NCBI GenBank assembly: GCA_946408345.1
Contig: CAMJRR010000014.1
Coordinates: 1 to 64,000 of the forward strand
DNA length: 64,000 nucleotides
From: an uncultured Bacteroidales bacterium
GTDB lineage: Bacteria; Bacteroidota; Bacteroidia; Bacteroidales; F082
Direction: 5' to 3'
Part shown: piece by piece, positions 17,168 to 25,288 of the stretch
Position numbering within the stretch: position 1 is the first letter of the stretch
How the letters are laid out: the number at the start of each line of letters is the position of its first letter
The notes under the pieces: model-generated
Told to the model about the DNA's origin: nothing
Database searches by the model: none
Seen by the model: only the letters and a program-made list of their open reading frames with translations
Program-made: the position numbers and the translations under genes

Positions 17168-18052
17168 ATGAAAACAAATATGGAATACACTAACTCAACA
17201 GAAATAGATAAACCTGATGATCAGTCAATTAAGCTCCATAATTTTATAAACTCATGGGATAACAATAACTTGATAAAGTTGGATTATTATCCTAAATCGT
17301 ACAAAAAATACCCCTGTGTTGAATTATTGCTAGAAAGCTATATTGTCGAATTAGTATTTAAATACTATGATGATGAAAACAGGAATGAAATACAGACACG
17401 CTTTTATCTTAATACTGAAGAAGTAAGCAGGCAATTTGTATTAAAAAAGAATCTTCCTGCCAATCATTTTACAACTTTTCTGAAATTCAGAGGTGATCAC
17501 TATTCTTATAGTGTAACATATTCCAATTGGGCTAATATGATAATAGATTTTGTTATGGCTGTTGAAAAAGAGACGGATTCGTTCCTTCGATTGGTCGAAT
17601 CGTCATGCCCTTTCAATAAAGATGGAACACATAAATTCAAAGAATGGAAGAATCATGCTAAAGTAAAGATTTCGTATGTTGAGGATACCGATCATATACA
17701 AGGCGTAAAAAATGGTGAAATCGTGTCTGGTTCACATGTCGTCGGTTCAAATGGTTCGTTTTGTAAATGGTATCCAAGGACTTATGTGATAAAGTATACA
17801 GTTGATGAAATGGGTTACGAAAAACCCATAAAACATACATACGATTATGATGCTGATTCTTTTTTGCGGGAGTTTAAGGAAAAAATGGGATATTCGAATA
17901 TGCCATATAAGTTGTTGAATTCCAAGTTCCCAAACAGAATCGAAGTTGTGACTAGAGAAATGGATAAAGATCCTGAATGCAGGACATTTTATCCTGTAGA
18001 ATACAACAATGATTGGATAGAGTTTCTAAAACAAACGATTGGTTGCTTATAA
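17168..18052 (+). CDS. Hypothetical protein, about 294 residues
   Basis: No recognised family. AT-rich compared with chromosomal neighbours, many Asn/Lys/Tyr residues, no signal peptide or membrane helix. ATG at 17168 is chosen because the earlier in-frame start overlaps the -7 box; ATG at 17180 (MEYTNS) is equally possible. A central VSGSHVVGSNGSFCKWYPRTYVIKY stretch looks like beta strands. It precedes the Mrr-like restriction gene by 15 nt, so it may be part of that restriction unit. Confidence 0.6.
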   Translation: MKTNMEYTNSTEIDKPDDQSIKLHNFINSWDNNNLIKLDYYPKSYKKYPCVELLLESYIVELVFKYYDDENRNEIQTRFYLNTEEVSRQFVLKKNLPANHFTTFLKFRGDHYSYSVTYSNWANMIIDFVMAVEKETDSFLRLVESSCPFNKDGTHKFKEWKNHAKVKISYVEDTDHIQGVKNGEIVSGSHVVGSNGSFCKWYPRTYVIKYTVDEMGYEKPIKHTYDYDADSFLREFKEKMGYSNMPYKLLNSKFPNRIEVVTREMDKDPECRTFYPVEYNNDWIEFLKQTIGCL

Positions 18053-18067
18053 AAAACATAAAACAAC

Positions 18068-18781
18068 ATGACTAAATACTGGCTACATCGAATCACTGGT
18101 GGTGATAATGCAATTGAATTTGCACACCCTCTATTATTCTCCCACAATTATTTGTCCATTGGATGGAGTGATTTTTCTGACGAAGCTTTTCTTGAAAATA
18201 TACGAGAACACGGCATAGATGGTTTGGATGAAGAAATGCAAAACAGAGATTATGGTTTGCCAAAAAACAGATGGAATTTATGGCGTTTTATAATAGAAAT
18301 GAAGAAAGGTGATATTGTTGTCGTTCCGACCTGGGGCGAATTTAGTTTGTTTGAGTTAGTTGATGACATTGTTTTCACCAATGAATCTATGGATGGCTGT
18401 ATTTATCAAGATTGGAACGATAATAAAGCAACACTACATGATGGATACTACTATAATTGTGAAAATAAAATAATCGATCTTGGTTTTTATAGAAAGGTTA
18501 AGCCATTGCTTATCAACATACCTAGAGATGGTTACGCTGACCAAGAATTGTTTTCAAGGATGAAAATAAGACAGACTAATGCAGACATTTCAGATTTGGC
18601 AGAATCAATTGAATATGCACGAAAAGCATTTGAAGAAAACAATCCAATTAACCTAAAAGAACAAATTGTTGAAGAAACAGCACCTAAACTATTGGCACTA
18701 ATTGAAAAATGGACTACAGACATCAACTTTGAAGATTTGGTTGAATGGTATCTAAGGTCGTTGGGAGCTAGAATAGTATAA
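18068..18781 (+). pseudogene. Mrr-like restriction endonuclease, 3' end lost at IS insertion
   Basis: The 237-residue product starts like a Bacteroidetes restriction endonuclease family (YWLHRITGG, LSIGWSDFSD, NLWRFIIEMKKGDIVVVPTWG, RMKIRQTNADISDL). It ends INFEDLVEWYLRSLGARIV, which in relatives is the first helix of the Mrr catalytic domain (FExLVxWYFxxxGA). The nuclease active-site half is absent because the frame stops at the left end of the IS3-family element. What remains is the N-terminal recognition-like half, so nuclease activity should be lost. Confidence 0.75.
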
Positions 18782-18845
18782 TGCTCCCTAAAATTTAGAC
18801 CAAAGGTTAAAGTGGTTATCTTTGCAGAAACGAAAGGGAAAAAAG

Positions 18846-19142
18846 ATGACCAACACGAAGACAAGGAGCCGCCGGAAGTTCACGGCGGAGTTCAAGGCGA
18901 AAGTCGCCATGGAAGCATTACAGGAGAAGCTGACATTGAGTGAGTTGAGCAAGAAGTACGAAGTCCATCCGAATCTGATCACGAAATGGAAGAACCAGCT
19001 GAAGGAGCAAAGCACAAGCGTTTTCAAGGAACGCGGCGAGGCTACAGGCGAAGCCAAGGACAAGCTCATAGAGCAGCTGTACAAGACCATCGGCTCGCTG
19101 ACGATGGACGTGGAGTTCCTAAAAAAAAAGCTGTCGCTATGA
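18846..19142 (+). CDS. IS3-family transposase OrfA (HTH)
   Basis: A 98-residue DNA-binding protein with an HTH_Tnp_1 domain: RRKFTAEFKAKVAMEAL and LSELSKKYEVHPNLITKWK, then a leucine-zipper-like tail. It ends in a run of nine A (19121-19129), the usual site of programmed -1 frameshifting that makes the OrfAB transposase. It overlaps the orfB start by 4 nt. Confidence 0.92.
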   Translation: MTNTKTRSRRKFTAEFKAKVAMEALQEKLTLSELSKKYEVHPNLITKWKNQLKEQSTSVFKERGEATGEAKDKLIEQLYKTIGSLTMDVEFLKKKLSL

Positions 19143-19981
19143 GCAAGGGAGAGCGCAAGAGGATGGTTTCCAAGGAGGAGGAGCTGAGCATCCGCCAACA
19201 ATGCGTGCTGCTCGGCCTGTGCCGTACCTCATTGTACTACACCGCATCGGAGGAGACGGCGGAGAACCTGGAAATCATGCGCCTTCTGGACCGACAATAC
19301 GCCATCACGCCGTTCTACGGCCAGCGCCGCCTTCAGGCGTGGCTCGCGGAGAATGGATACCCGGTGAACATCAAGCGTCTGCGGAGGCTGATGGGGCTGG
19401 CTCGGTGGAGGACACTGTTCCCGGAACACCGCACGACAGTCGCCGACAAGAAGGCATACAAGTACCCATACCTGCTGAAAGGCCTCGACATAGACCGCCG
19501 CAACCAAGTCTGGGAGCTTGATATCAGCTACATTCCGATGCGTCGCGGCTACATGTACCTGTTCGCCGTCATAGACGTGTACACGCGCTACGTGGTGGGC
19601 TGGAGCCTGAGCAACACGATGACGGCACAATGGTGCGTCGCGGTGCTCAGGGAGGCCTTCGAACACCACGGATGCCCTGAAATCGTCAACAGCGACCAAG
19701 GCGGCCAGTTCACATCGGCAGACTATGTGGAGCTGTTGGAGGGCAACGGCGTCGCCATCAGCATGGACAGCCGTGGCCGTGCCTTGGACGACATCTTCAT
19801 CGAGCGGCTGTGGCGCAGCGTGAAGCAGGAGTACGTGTACCTGAACCCTTGCGAAACGGGCGACGAGCTATGGCGCGGCCTGGACGGATACTTCCGCTTC
19901 TACAACGACGAGAGGCTTCACCAGAGCCTTGGATACAAGACACCTGCAAGCCGCTATCTCCTCCAAAAAGAGGCGGCTTGA
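19139..19981 (+). CDS. IS3-family transposase OrfB (DDE catalytic domain)
   Basis: Integrase-core transposase of 280 residues. HTH_21-like N terminus (TPFYGQRRLQAWL), then rve domain with the DDE triad in WELDISYIPM, NSDQGGQF and FIERLWRSVKQE; the spacing (D-D-35-E) and SMDSRGRALDD segment fit IS3. It is in the -1 frame relative to orfA, so the active enzyme is probably the frameshift fusion; the ATG given would allow reinitiation. The gene is intact. Confidence 0.92.
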   Translation: MSKGERKRMVSKEEELSIRQQCVLLGLCRTSLYYTASEETAENLEIMRLLDRQYAITPFYGQRRLQAWLAENGYPVNIKRLRRLMGLARWRTLFPEHRTTVADKKAYKYPYLLKGLDIDRRNQVWELDISYIPMRRGYMYLFAVIDVYTRYVVGWSLSNTMTAQWCVAVLREAFEHHGCPEIVNSDQGGQFTSADYVELLEGNGVAISMDSRGRALDDIFIERLWRSVKQEYVYLNPCETGDELWRGLDGYFRFYNDERLHQSLGYKTPASRYLLQKEAA

Positions 19982-20008
19982 CGCATAAAGAGACAAAAAC
20001 ACTATCGA

Positions 20009-22339
20009 ATGAGAAACAATTTGTATATTTGCAACGCTAAACCGCAAACGAAAACCACCTTAACCTCGCATATCAGTGGTTCAAACTTCGGGACGCATTA
20101 TATTCCCATTGGGTCTTTCTTGCTTTCGGACATTACCGATGATCAAGACAAAGGAAAATATTACTTGATGGACGGACAGCAACGGTTTAATGCCATCAGT
20201 CTTGGCTTTAACACTGTTGAAAACGCCAGGGCGATGCTTTGGCTTGACCTAAATCCTCCACAAGTGAAAAACTCGACACGAAGTTTTTGGATTAAAACTA
20301 CAACGATTCCACATCCTTGGGGGTTCAAAAATGATGATGAATGTACAAGACTGAATACATCTGAAAAGCGGGAAGCGTTGGACAGATTCGGTCTTATGGG
20401 GAACATTTACAATAATGAGTTTTCACTGAAAAGAACATGGCCTATTGAGGCCGGTGCACCTATTCCTCTTTATTGTCTATTGAAAGCTGGAACAGAGAAT
20501 TGCGAAACATTTCTTGAAGAATCCCTGGATAATTTCAGAAAGTCTGATTTCGCTTGCAAAGACCTTAAGATTTCTGATCAAGAGAAGGACTATATTAGAG
20601 CGATTTATCCTGCATTTCAAAGAATCAAAGAATATCAAGTTAATTGCAACCATCTGTCGAAGGCCGTGATAGAAAAGGAAACAATGACCGAAACAAATGA
20701 ACAGACAACCCTCGAAGTGTTGTTTACAAGGCTTAACACGGGCGGGACAGCAATCTCAAAAGATGATTTAAACTATTCGGCAATCAAGGCGTATTGGCCC
20801 TCCATAAAAGAAACAAACGACTGTCTAGCACAGCACTATATGAATCCATCAAAATTGGCTATGTTGGCTTTTCGCTTGGCATTAACCAAAGATGAGGACA
20901 AGGGACTTAAATCGGAATTGAGCATCAAAGAAATCAGAAATGTCGCTAAAGATGAATGGGGAAGCAAGTCAATAGAAGAATTGTATAATAATAAAAACCT
21001 CGAACAAGTACTACCAAAAGTGGATGAATGGTTGGGCGTTAATGATAAGTCAGATATGAAAACGCCAAGTTTGTTGCGCACTTTGATCGCTCGTAATTCG
21101 CCTGACATTTACTTGTTGCTTATGTACTTTGCATACAAGGATTTACAAACTGGAATTGATTTGAAGTCTGACGAAATCAAAGCACTTGCTTTTTGTCTGC
21201 ACTGGTTTTCAAACGACAAAAAAGGCTGTGTTCAAGAAGTGTTCTCGAGATGCAAGAACGGAATAAATGTCGCGAACATTCAAACTGCATTGAGTCGCTT
21301 GATGCATGACTGCAAGTTATTACATATCTATACCCTTGAAGATGTCAAGCAATTCATAAAAATCGAGGCATCGGAAAAATGGCAGTTGGGGCAAAGTTTG
21401 CCTACTCCAGCGCATGAGTTTTTCAACAGGGTTTTCTAGTATTGGACCACGGAGGCTAAAGAAATGCTGCTGTATGCGCAACGCCAGTATCTAAACACCC
21501 ATTTCTCAAATTATGACCCTGCCCGGCAGGATATGTGGGCAGAATACAATCGTCCTTGGGATTACGATCATATAGTTGCACAAGACCGGATTGCTGGTAA
21601 ACGAGAGAAATATCGAGAATTTGACAAGATTTGGTTGAATAGCATAGGAAACATTGCTGCCATTTCATTCGAGGCCAACCGAAGCAAGAACAACGGATTG
21701 CAATTTGATGAATATCAAAGCAATGAAGAGGCTTTGTTATATGATAGGCGGATTGAAGCTTCGCCATTTGAAATCACGCGCTATCAGTCTGAAAGTGGTG
21801 ATTTTGCAAATATCACCTACGAGCGATTCTGCAATATCTATGGCGTCACATTCAACATGATGAAAGTCCTTTTGGAAAACACAATTCTTTCCAACACATT
21901 GCAACAACGAAAAGACTTGTTTATGAAAATAAAGGAGCAACTTCCAGACTCGGTGTTCTGCTTTGCAGCATCTGACACAAAAGACCATCTGCTTACAAGA
22001 GAACAAGATTGGGCACGAGAATGGATAGGAGTGGGATTTGAAATAAGCGATTACTTTGTATGTTGCGAATGGGATGCCAGAAAAAACGAAGGGAAACCGA
22101 TTGATGTTGAAATCGGTATTAGAAAGATTCCAGAAACCATGATTACTAAAGAAAAGTTGGATAAAGTAGCCGATTTAAGCATTGATGGATATGAGAAGAT
22201 TACAAATAACGACTGGTGGTATTATTGGAAAGATGCCAGTGATATGATGGAAGTTGACCAAATCGTTGAAGAGATGAAAAATCTGAAATTAAAGTTGGAA
22301 AAACATAGGCTTGTTCCAAATCCTCAATTTTTTTCATAA
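20009..22339 (+). pseudogene. DUF262/HNH (GmrSD-type) protein gene, 5'-truncated and split by in-frame TAG
   Basis: One long frame interrupted by a single TAG at 21437-21439. The first half carries the DUF262 ParB-like motif YYLMDGQQRFNAISL near residue 55 (GmrS-type NTPase site) and VLFTRLNTGGTAISKDDL. The second half carries a GmrD-type DUF1524 HNH region (YDHIVAQD, then LNSIGNIAAISFEANRSKNNG). Both halves are in the same frame, and the sequence between TAG and the next ATG (YWTTEAKE) still reads as protein. The N terminus before DGQQR is shorter than usual and abuts the IS. GmrSD-type enzymes cut modified phage DNA; this copy is probably dead unless TAG is read through. Confidence 0.8.
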
Positions 22340-22356
22340 AATGTGAATCTCTCAAA

Positions 22357-22400
22357 GCCTGTGCTTCAATTCGGCACAGGCTTTTGTTTTCTTTGCAGCA
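22357..22400 (+). promoter_or_regulatory. Island module copy 5
   Basis: GCCTGTGC-N9-GCACAGGC with loop TTCAATTCG, then TTTTGTTTTC and TTTGCAGCA. Begins 18 nt after the GmrSD-like stop codon and ends 20 nt before the next start codon. Confidence 0.78.
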
Positions 22401-22419
22401 AATTTCAATACAAAGCACT

Positions 22420-23085
22420 ATGAACATCAAAGACCTATTACAAGACGATGCCTTAAGGACACTTGAAGACCAAATCATCATGTCGTTTGAAGGGCTTTGG
22501 AGCAAAGACCACGACTACACCGACGAGCGTAGTCTTATCGAAGTCAGGAAAACCATCATCAACCATCGTGTGTTGCAATATCAGGATTTGCTGCTGCCCG
22601 ACATCATAGCCTTCAACGACACAATGAGCGAGGCCTTGCGCGAAATGTTCGACAAAGCCCACGCCGTGTATGAAGCCAACAAAGGCTTCGGTGAAGATGT
22701 GGAGGTCGAGGCCTGCTGCTACCTCAGTAATGACTATCCAGCATTGCACCCCGTGCAAGGCGAAAACCGTCAAGATCTTTGGAATGCTTTGCAGGATTCA
22801 GGATGGAACCTGCTGTATGAAGGCGGCGTGGCTTTTCCTCTCCAATTGAGAGGGAACGACGATCCTGATTCCAACGACTTTGACGAATTTATCGGGATGA
22901 ATTGTCCACCGCCCAACTGGAACGAAGGCCTCGACCAGGAACTGACCAAAGACCTGCACCTGATACAAGCCTTCCACAACTTGTTCGACCACACTGATTT
23001 TACCATCACTGACTTCATCTATTGCCGTGAGTTTTACTATGAAATCAAAGTTGAGCTCCGTAATGAAGCACAGCAAAACCATTGA
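22420..23085 (+). CDS. Hypothetical protein, 221 residues
   Basis: Acidic soluble protein starting MNIKDLLQDDALRTLED. No recognised motif; aromatic and acidic residues throughout (GMNCPPPNWNEGLDQEL). GC content is like the core genome, unlike the AT-rich genes at 17-18 kb. Its 3' end overlaps the next gene by 23 nt, so the pair is translated from one message behind module copy 5. Confidence 0.65.
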   Translation: MNIKDLLQDDALRTLEDQIIMSFEGLWSKDHDYTDERSLIEVRKTIINHRVLQYQDLLLPDIIAFNDTMSEALREMFDKAHAVYEANKGFGEDVEVEACCYLSNDYPALHPVQGENRQDLWNALQDSGWNLLYEGGVAFPLQLRGNDDPDSNDFDEFIGMNCPPPNWNEGLDQELTKDLHLIQAFHNLFDHTDFTITDFIYCREFYYEIKVELRNEAQQNH

Positions 23086-23491
23086 CACTGCCACCATCGC
23101 CCACCTGCTCAGTCACGAGGACGAGCACGGAATGGGGCGTGTCTTCATGTATGCTTTCCTCAACGAAGTGATACGACAGAAACGACCATTCCCATTCGAT
23201 TGTGAATCCGCTCAAATAACCCCCAACTTGATGATTGTTGACTATCAAGGAAGAAGCATCGCCGTTGAGCAAAGGCGCAATCGGCTTAGTTTAACCCTCA
23301 ACGACCAACGAAGTGAAACCTCCGCACTCATTGAATACAAAGGTAAAGCCTATCGCCAAGTCTTTCTTGATTGGCTTGCCGCCTGCATCCGATACACTTC
23401 GCTGCAACCTGAACTTCGCAAAGAACTGACAGGATATGCCCAATCCATTCAAAGAAAAATTTGGTTTATAAAAGTTTTGCCTGTGCATTAA
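23063..23491 (+). CDS. Hypothetical protein, 142 residues
   Basis: Begins MKHSKTIDTATIAHLLSHEDEHGMG. No recognised family. The second gene of the module-5 operon, overlapping its partner by 23 nt. Its last codons (LPVH then TAA) are formed by the left arm of module copy 6, so the coding end and the repeat are fused, as expected if repeat and gene travelled together or the repeat was pasted at the gene end. Confidence 0.65.
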   Translation: MKHSKTIDTATIAHLLSHEDEHGMGRVFMYAFLNEVIRQKRPFPFDCESAQITPNLMIVDYQGRSIAVEQRRNRLSLTLNDQRSETSALIEYKGKAYRQVFLDWLAACIRYTSLQPELRKELTGYAQSIQRKIWFIKVLPVH

Positions 23492-23522
23492 TTCGGCACA
23501 ATCTTTTTATTATCTTTGCCGC
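23479..23522 (+). promoter_or_regulatory. Island module copy 6, upstream of the WYL regulator
   Basis: GCCTGTGC-N9-GCACAATC with loop ATTAATTCG: the outer two right-arm bases are lost. It carries a perfect -7 box TATCTTTG at 23511-23518, one base further from the palindrome than in copies 1-5. Together with copy 1 this shows the module keeps a promoter even where the terminator-like T-tract or outer stem is poor. Confidence 0.72.
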
Positions 23523-23536
23523 ATAAAACCAACCCC

Positions 23537-23647
23537 TTGGATGAAGAGTTAGAGCGCGAGGCAACCTGTGCAAAAATAGCACAAGTTCAAACAGAAGGGA
23601 AAAGGATGGTGAAGGTGGTGGTGAACCTTATCAATCAGAAAAACTAA
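23537..23647 (+). CDS. Possible 36-residue ORF before the WYL gene
   Basis: TTG-started frame reading LDEELEREATCAKIAQVQTE and ending VVVNLINQKN, 5 nt before the WYL start codon. The residue pattern looks like real coding sequence (an amphipathic helix), but no ATG is available. It contains CTGTGC-N7-GCACAAG (23566-23585), a shorter relative of the module palindrome. Alternatives are a leader peptide or the remnant of a longer gene. Confidence 0.35.
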   Translation: MDEELEREATCAKIAQVQTEGKRMVKVVVNLINQKN

Positions 23648-23652
23648 AAACT

Positions 23653-24561
23653 ATGTCCAAAAACCAAATCAACAAATACGTATGGCTTGTAGAGACGCTC
23701 TACCATGCCAAGAAAATCACGCTGAAGGAAATCAACCGCAGGTGGCTCGATACTGATTTGAGCGAGGGCCAGGAGATACCGCGCCGCACGTTCCACACAT
23801 GGAAGAACGCGGTGGAAGATATGTTCGGCCTCGTCATTCTATGCGACAAGAGCGACGGCGACCGCTATTATATCGAGAACCGCGAGGTGCTTGAGGACGA
23901 CGGCCTGCAACGCTGGCTGCTCAGCACCATGTCGGTCAACAACACGCTGTTGGAAAATAAGTCGCTCAGCGACCGCATCCTTTTGGAAAGCATCCCATCG
24001 GGCCAAGACTTCCTCGCCACCGTCATGGAAGCGATGAAGAAAAACCGATTGCTGGAAATCACCTATAAAGGTTTTTGGAGCGAAAGCGAGCACACCTTCC
24101 CTGTGGCACCCTATTGCGTGAAGCTGTTCCGGCAGCGGTGGTATATGGTGGGCAACAGCGTCTATGAAGACAAAATCCGAATCTATTCCTTAGATCGCGT
24201 ACTGAAGGCCCGGCTGTCGGAGGAGACCTTCAAATACCCCAAGAAATTCAGTCCAGAGAACTACTTCAAAGGCTGTTTCGGCATCATTCGCGATGAGGAA
24301 TGCCCCATCGAGACCGTGAAACTGAAAGTGAGCGCCAACCAAGCCAACTACCTGCGTTCCCTACCCTTGCATCCTTCACAAAAGGAGCTGGTGCATACCG
24401 GCGAATACAGCATCTTCTCCGTTGAGGTGCGCCCCACCTTCGACTTCCAACAGGAACTCCTCTGGAACGGTGATGCACTTGAAGTGTTGGAGCCGCTTTG
24501 GCTGCGAAAGGAAATGGCCAGTATGGTGAAACGGATGTGGAACAATTACAGCAAAGAATGA
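23653..24561 (+). CDS. WYL-domain transcriptional regulator
   Basis: A 302-residue regulator. The N terminus (MSKNQINKYVWLVETLYHAKKITLKEINRRW) is a winged-helix domain, and residues ~135-210 form the WYL domain (ITYKGFWSESEHTFPVAPYCVKLFRQRWYMVGN, with RIYSLDRV), which senses ligands, probably nucleic-acid-derived. A WCX-like C terminus follows. This architecture matches WYL repressors such as BrxR and CapW that bind palindromes ahead of defence operons. It lies behind module copy 6, so autoregulation through the palindrome is the simplest idea. Confidence 0.88.
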   Translation: MSKNQINKYVWLVETLYHAKKITLKEINRRWLDTDLSEGQEIPRRTFHTWKNAVEDMFGLVILCDKSDGDRYYIENREVLEDDGLQRWLLSTMSVNNTLLENKSLSDRILLESIPSGQDFLATVMEAMKKNRLLEITYKGFWSESEHTFPVAPYCVKLFRQRWYMVGNSVYEDKIRIYSLDRVLKARLSEETFKYPKKFSPENYFKGCFGIIRDEECPIETVKLKVSANQANYLRSLPLHPSQKELVHTGEYSIFSVEVRPTFDFQQELLWNGDALEVLEPLWLRKEMASMVKRMWNNYSKE

Positions 24562-24644
24562 ACTCCTATAAAGTCCAAAAACGGAGAAATATAGCCCATT
24601 TATAATCAGATACTTAACTTATTTTACACCGAATCATTCCCTTT

Positions 24645-25139
24645 ATGAACTCCTTCGCCACCATAGACTTCGAGACCGCCAACAACGAGCGCACAAGCGT
24701 GTGCAGCGTCGGCGTGGTGATTGTGAAAGAAGGCGAGTTTGTGGACTCCTTTTATTCGCTAATCCAACCCGAGCCAAACTATTACCTCTATTGGAACACG
24801 CTCGTCCATGGCATTACCAAGGCCGATACCGAGGATGCACCCGTGTTTCCATATGTGTGGCAAAAGATCGAGCCACTTATTGAGGGTCTGCCTCTCGTGG
24901 CGCACAATAGCCCATTCGATGAAGGCTGCCTAAAAGCCGTGATGCGTTGCTACCAGATGGATTACCCTGACTATCAGTTCTACTGCACCTGCCGTGCCTC
25001 GCGCAAACACTTCGGAAAGCTACTTCCTAACCACCAGCTGCACACCGTGGCGGCAGCCTGCGGCTTCGATTTGGTCAACCATCATAACGCCTTAGCCGAT
25101 GCCGAAGCTTGTGCTTGGATTGCACGGGAGATTTTGTAA
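24645..25139 (+). CDS. DnaQ-like 3'-5' exonuclease
   Basis: A 164-residue DEDDh-type exonuclease domain. Exo I ATIDFETAN (Asp8, Glu10), Exo II LVAHNSPFDEGCLK, Exo III HHNALADAEACAW supply the four acidic residues and the His. It resembles DNA polymerase III epsilon-type stand-alone exonucleases. It lies 83 nt after the WYL gene on the same strand with no clear promoter between, so it may be co-expressed. Confidence 0.88.
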   Translation: MNSFATIDFETANNERTSVCSVGVVIVKEGEFVDSFYSLIQPEPNYYLYWNTLVHGITKADTEDAPVFPYVWQKIEPLIEGLPLVAHNSPFDEGCLKAVMRCYQMDYPDYQFYCTCRASRKHFGKLLPNHQLHTVAAACGFDLVNHHNALADAEACAWIAREIL

Positions 25140-25144
25140 TTCAA

Positions 25145-25283
25145 TTCGGAATTTACCGTAATTTTACAGAAAATTCCGAATAGAAATTGTCGCAAAATCG
25201 GAATTTATTGTAATTTTACAGAAAAATCGGGATAAAATTGATTTCAATTCGGAATTTATTGTAATTTTGCAGAAAATTCCGAA
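25145..25283 (+). promoter_or_regulatory. Three tandem palindromic promoter/operator units
   Basis: Units at 25145-25180, 25197-25231 and 25248-25283, 51-52 bp apart. Each has TTCGGAATTT (or ATCGGAATTT) and its complement AAATTCCGAA flanking ATTGTAATTTTGCAG-like sequence. Only the third unit, next to the start codon, has an intact -7 box TAATTTTG (25262-25269); the first two read TAATTTTAC, so they look like inactive copies kept as extra operator sites. Confidence 0.7.
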
Positions 25284-25288
25284 TAAAG

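Larger units (their letters stand above)
18783..19990 (+). mobile_element. IS3-family insertion sequence, right end not identified
   Basis: The left end begins TGCTCCCTAAAATTTAGACC, of the TG-start form usual for IS3-family ends, with an internal -7 box TATCTTTG at 18817-18824. It carries orfA and orfB in the standard IS3 arrangement. The matching right inverted repeat is not seen within 100 bp after orfB, so the right boundary given is approximate and the end may have been lost. GC-richer than the flanking accessory DNA. Confidence 0.85.

Noticed and set aside
22420-23491. Prophage remnant in the island
   Set aside because: No phage structural, integrase or lysis genes were recognised, and the genes carry the shared module instead.
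12567-23522. The six modules as integron-type recombination sites bounding gene cassettes
   Set aside because: No integrase gene is present, the R/L box core sequences of attC sites are absent, and units hold one to several genes with promoters; a promoter/operator reading fits the -7 boxes better.
12567-23522. The six modules as terminators only
   Set aside because: Copies 1 and 6 lack a good stem end or T-tract yet keep perfect -7 boxes, and the loop and downstream TTTGCAGCG are conserved, which a terminator does not need.
25145-25283. CRISPR-like array
   Set aside because: Only three degenerate units, the intervals are near-identical rather than unique spacers, and no cas genes adjoin.
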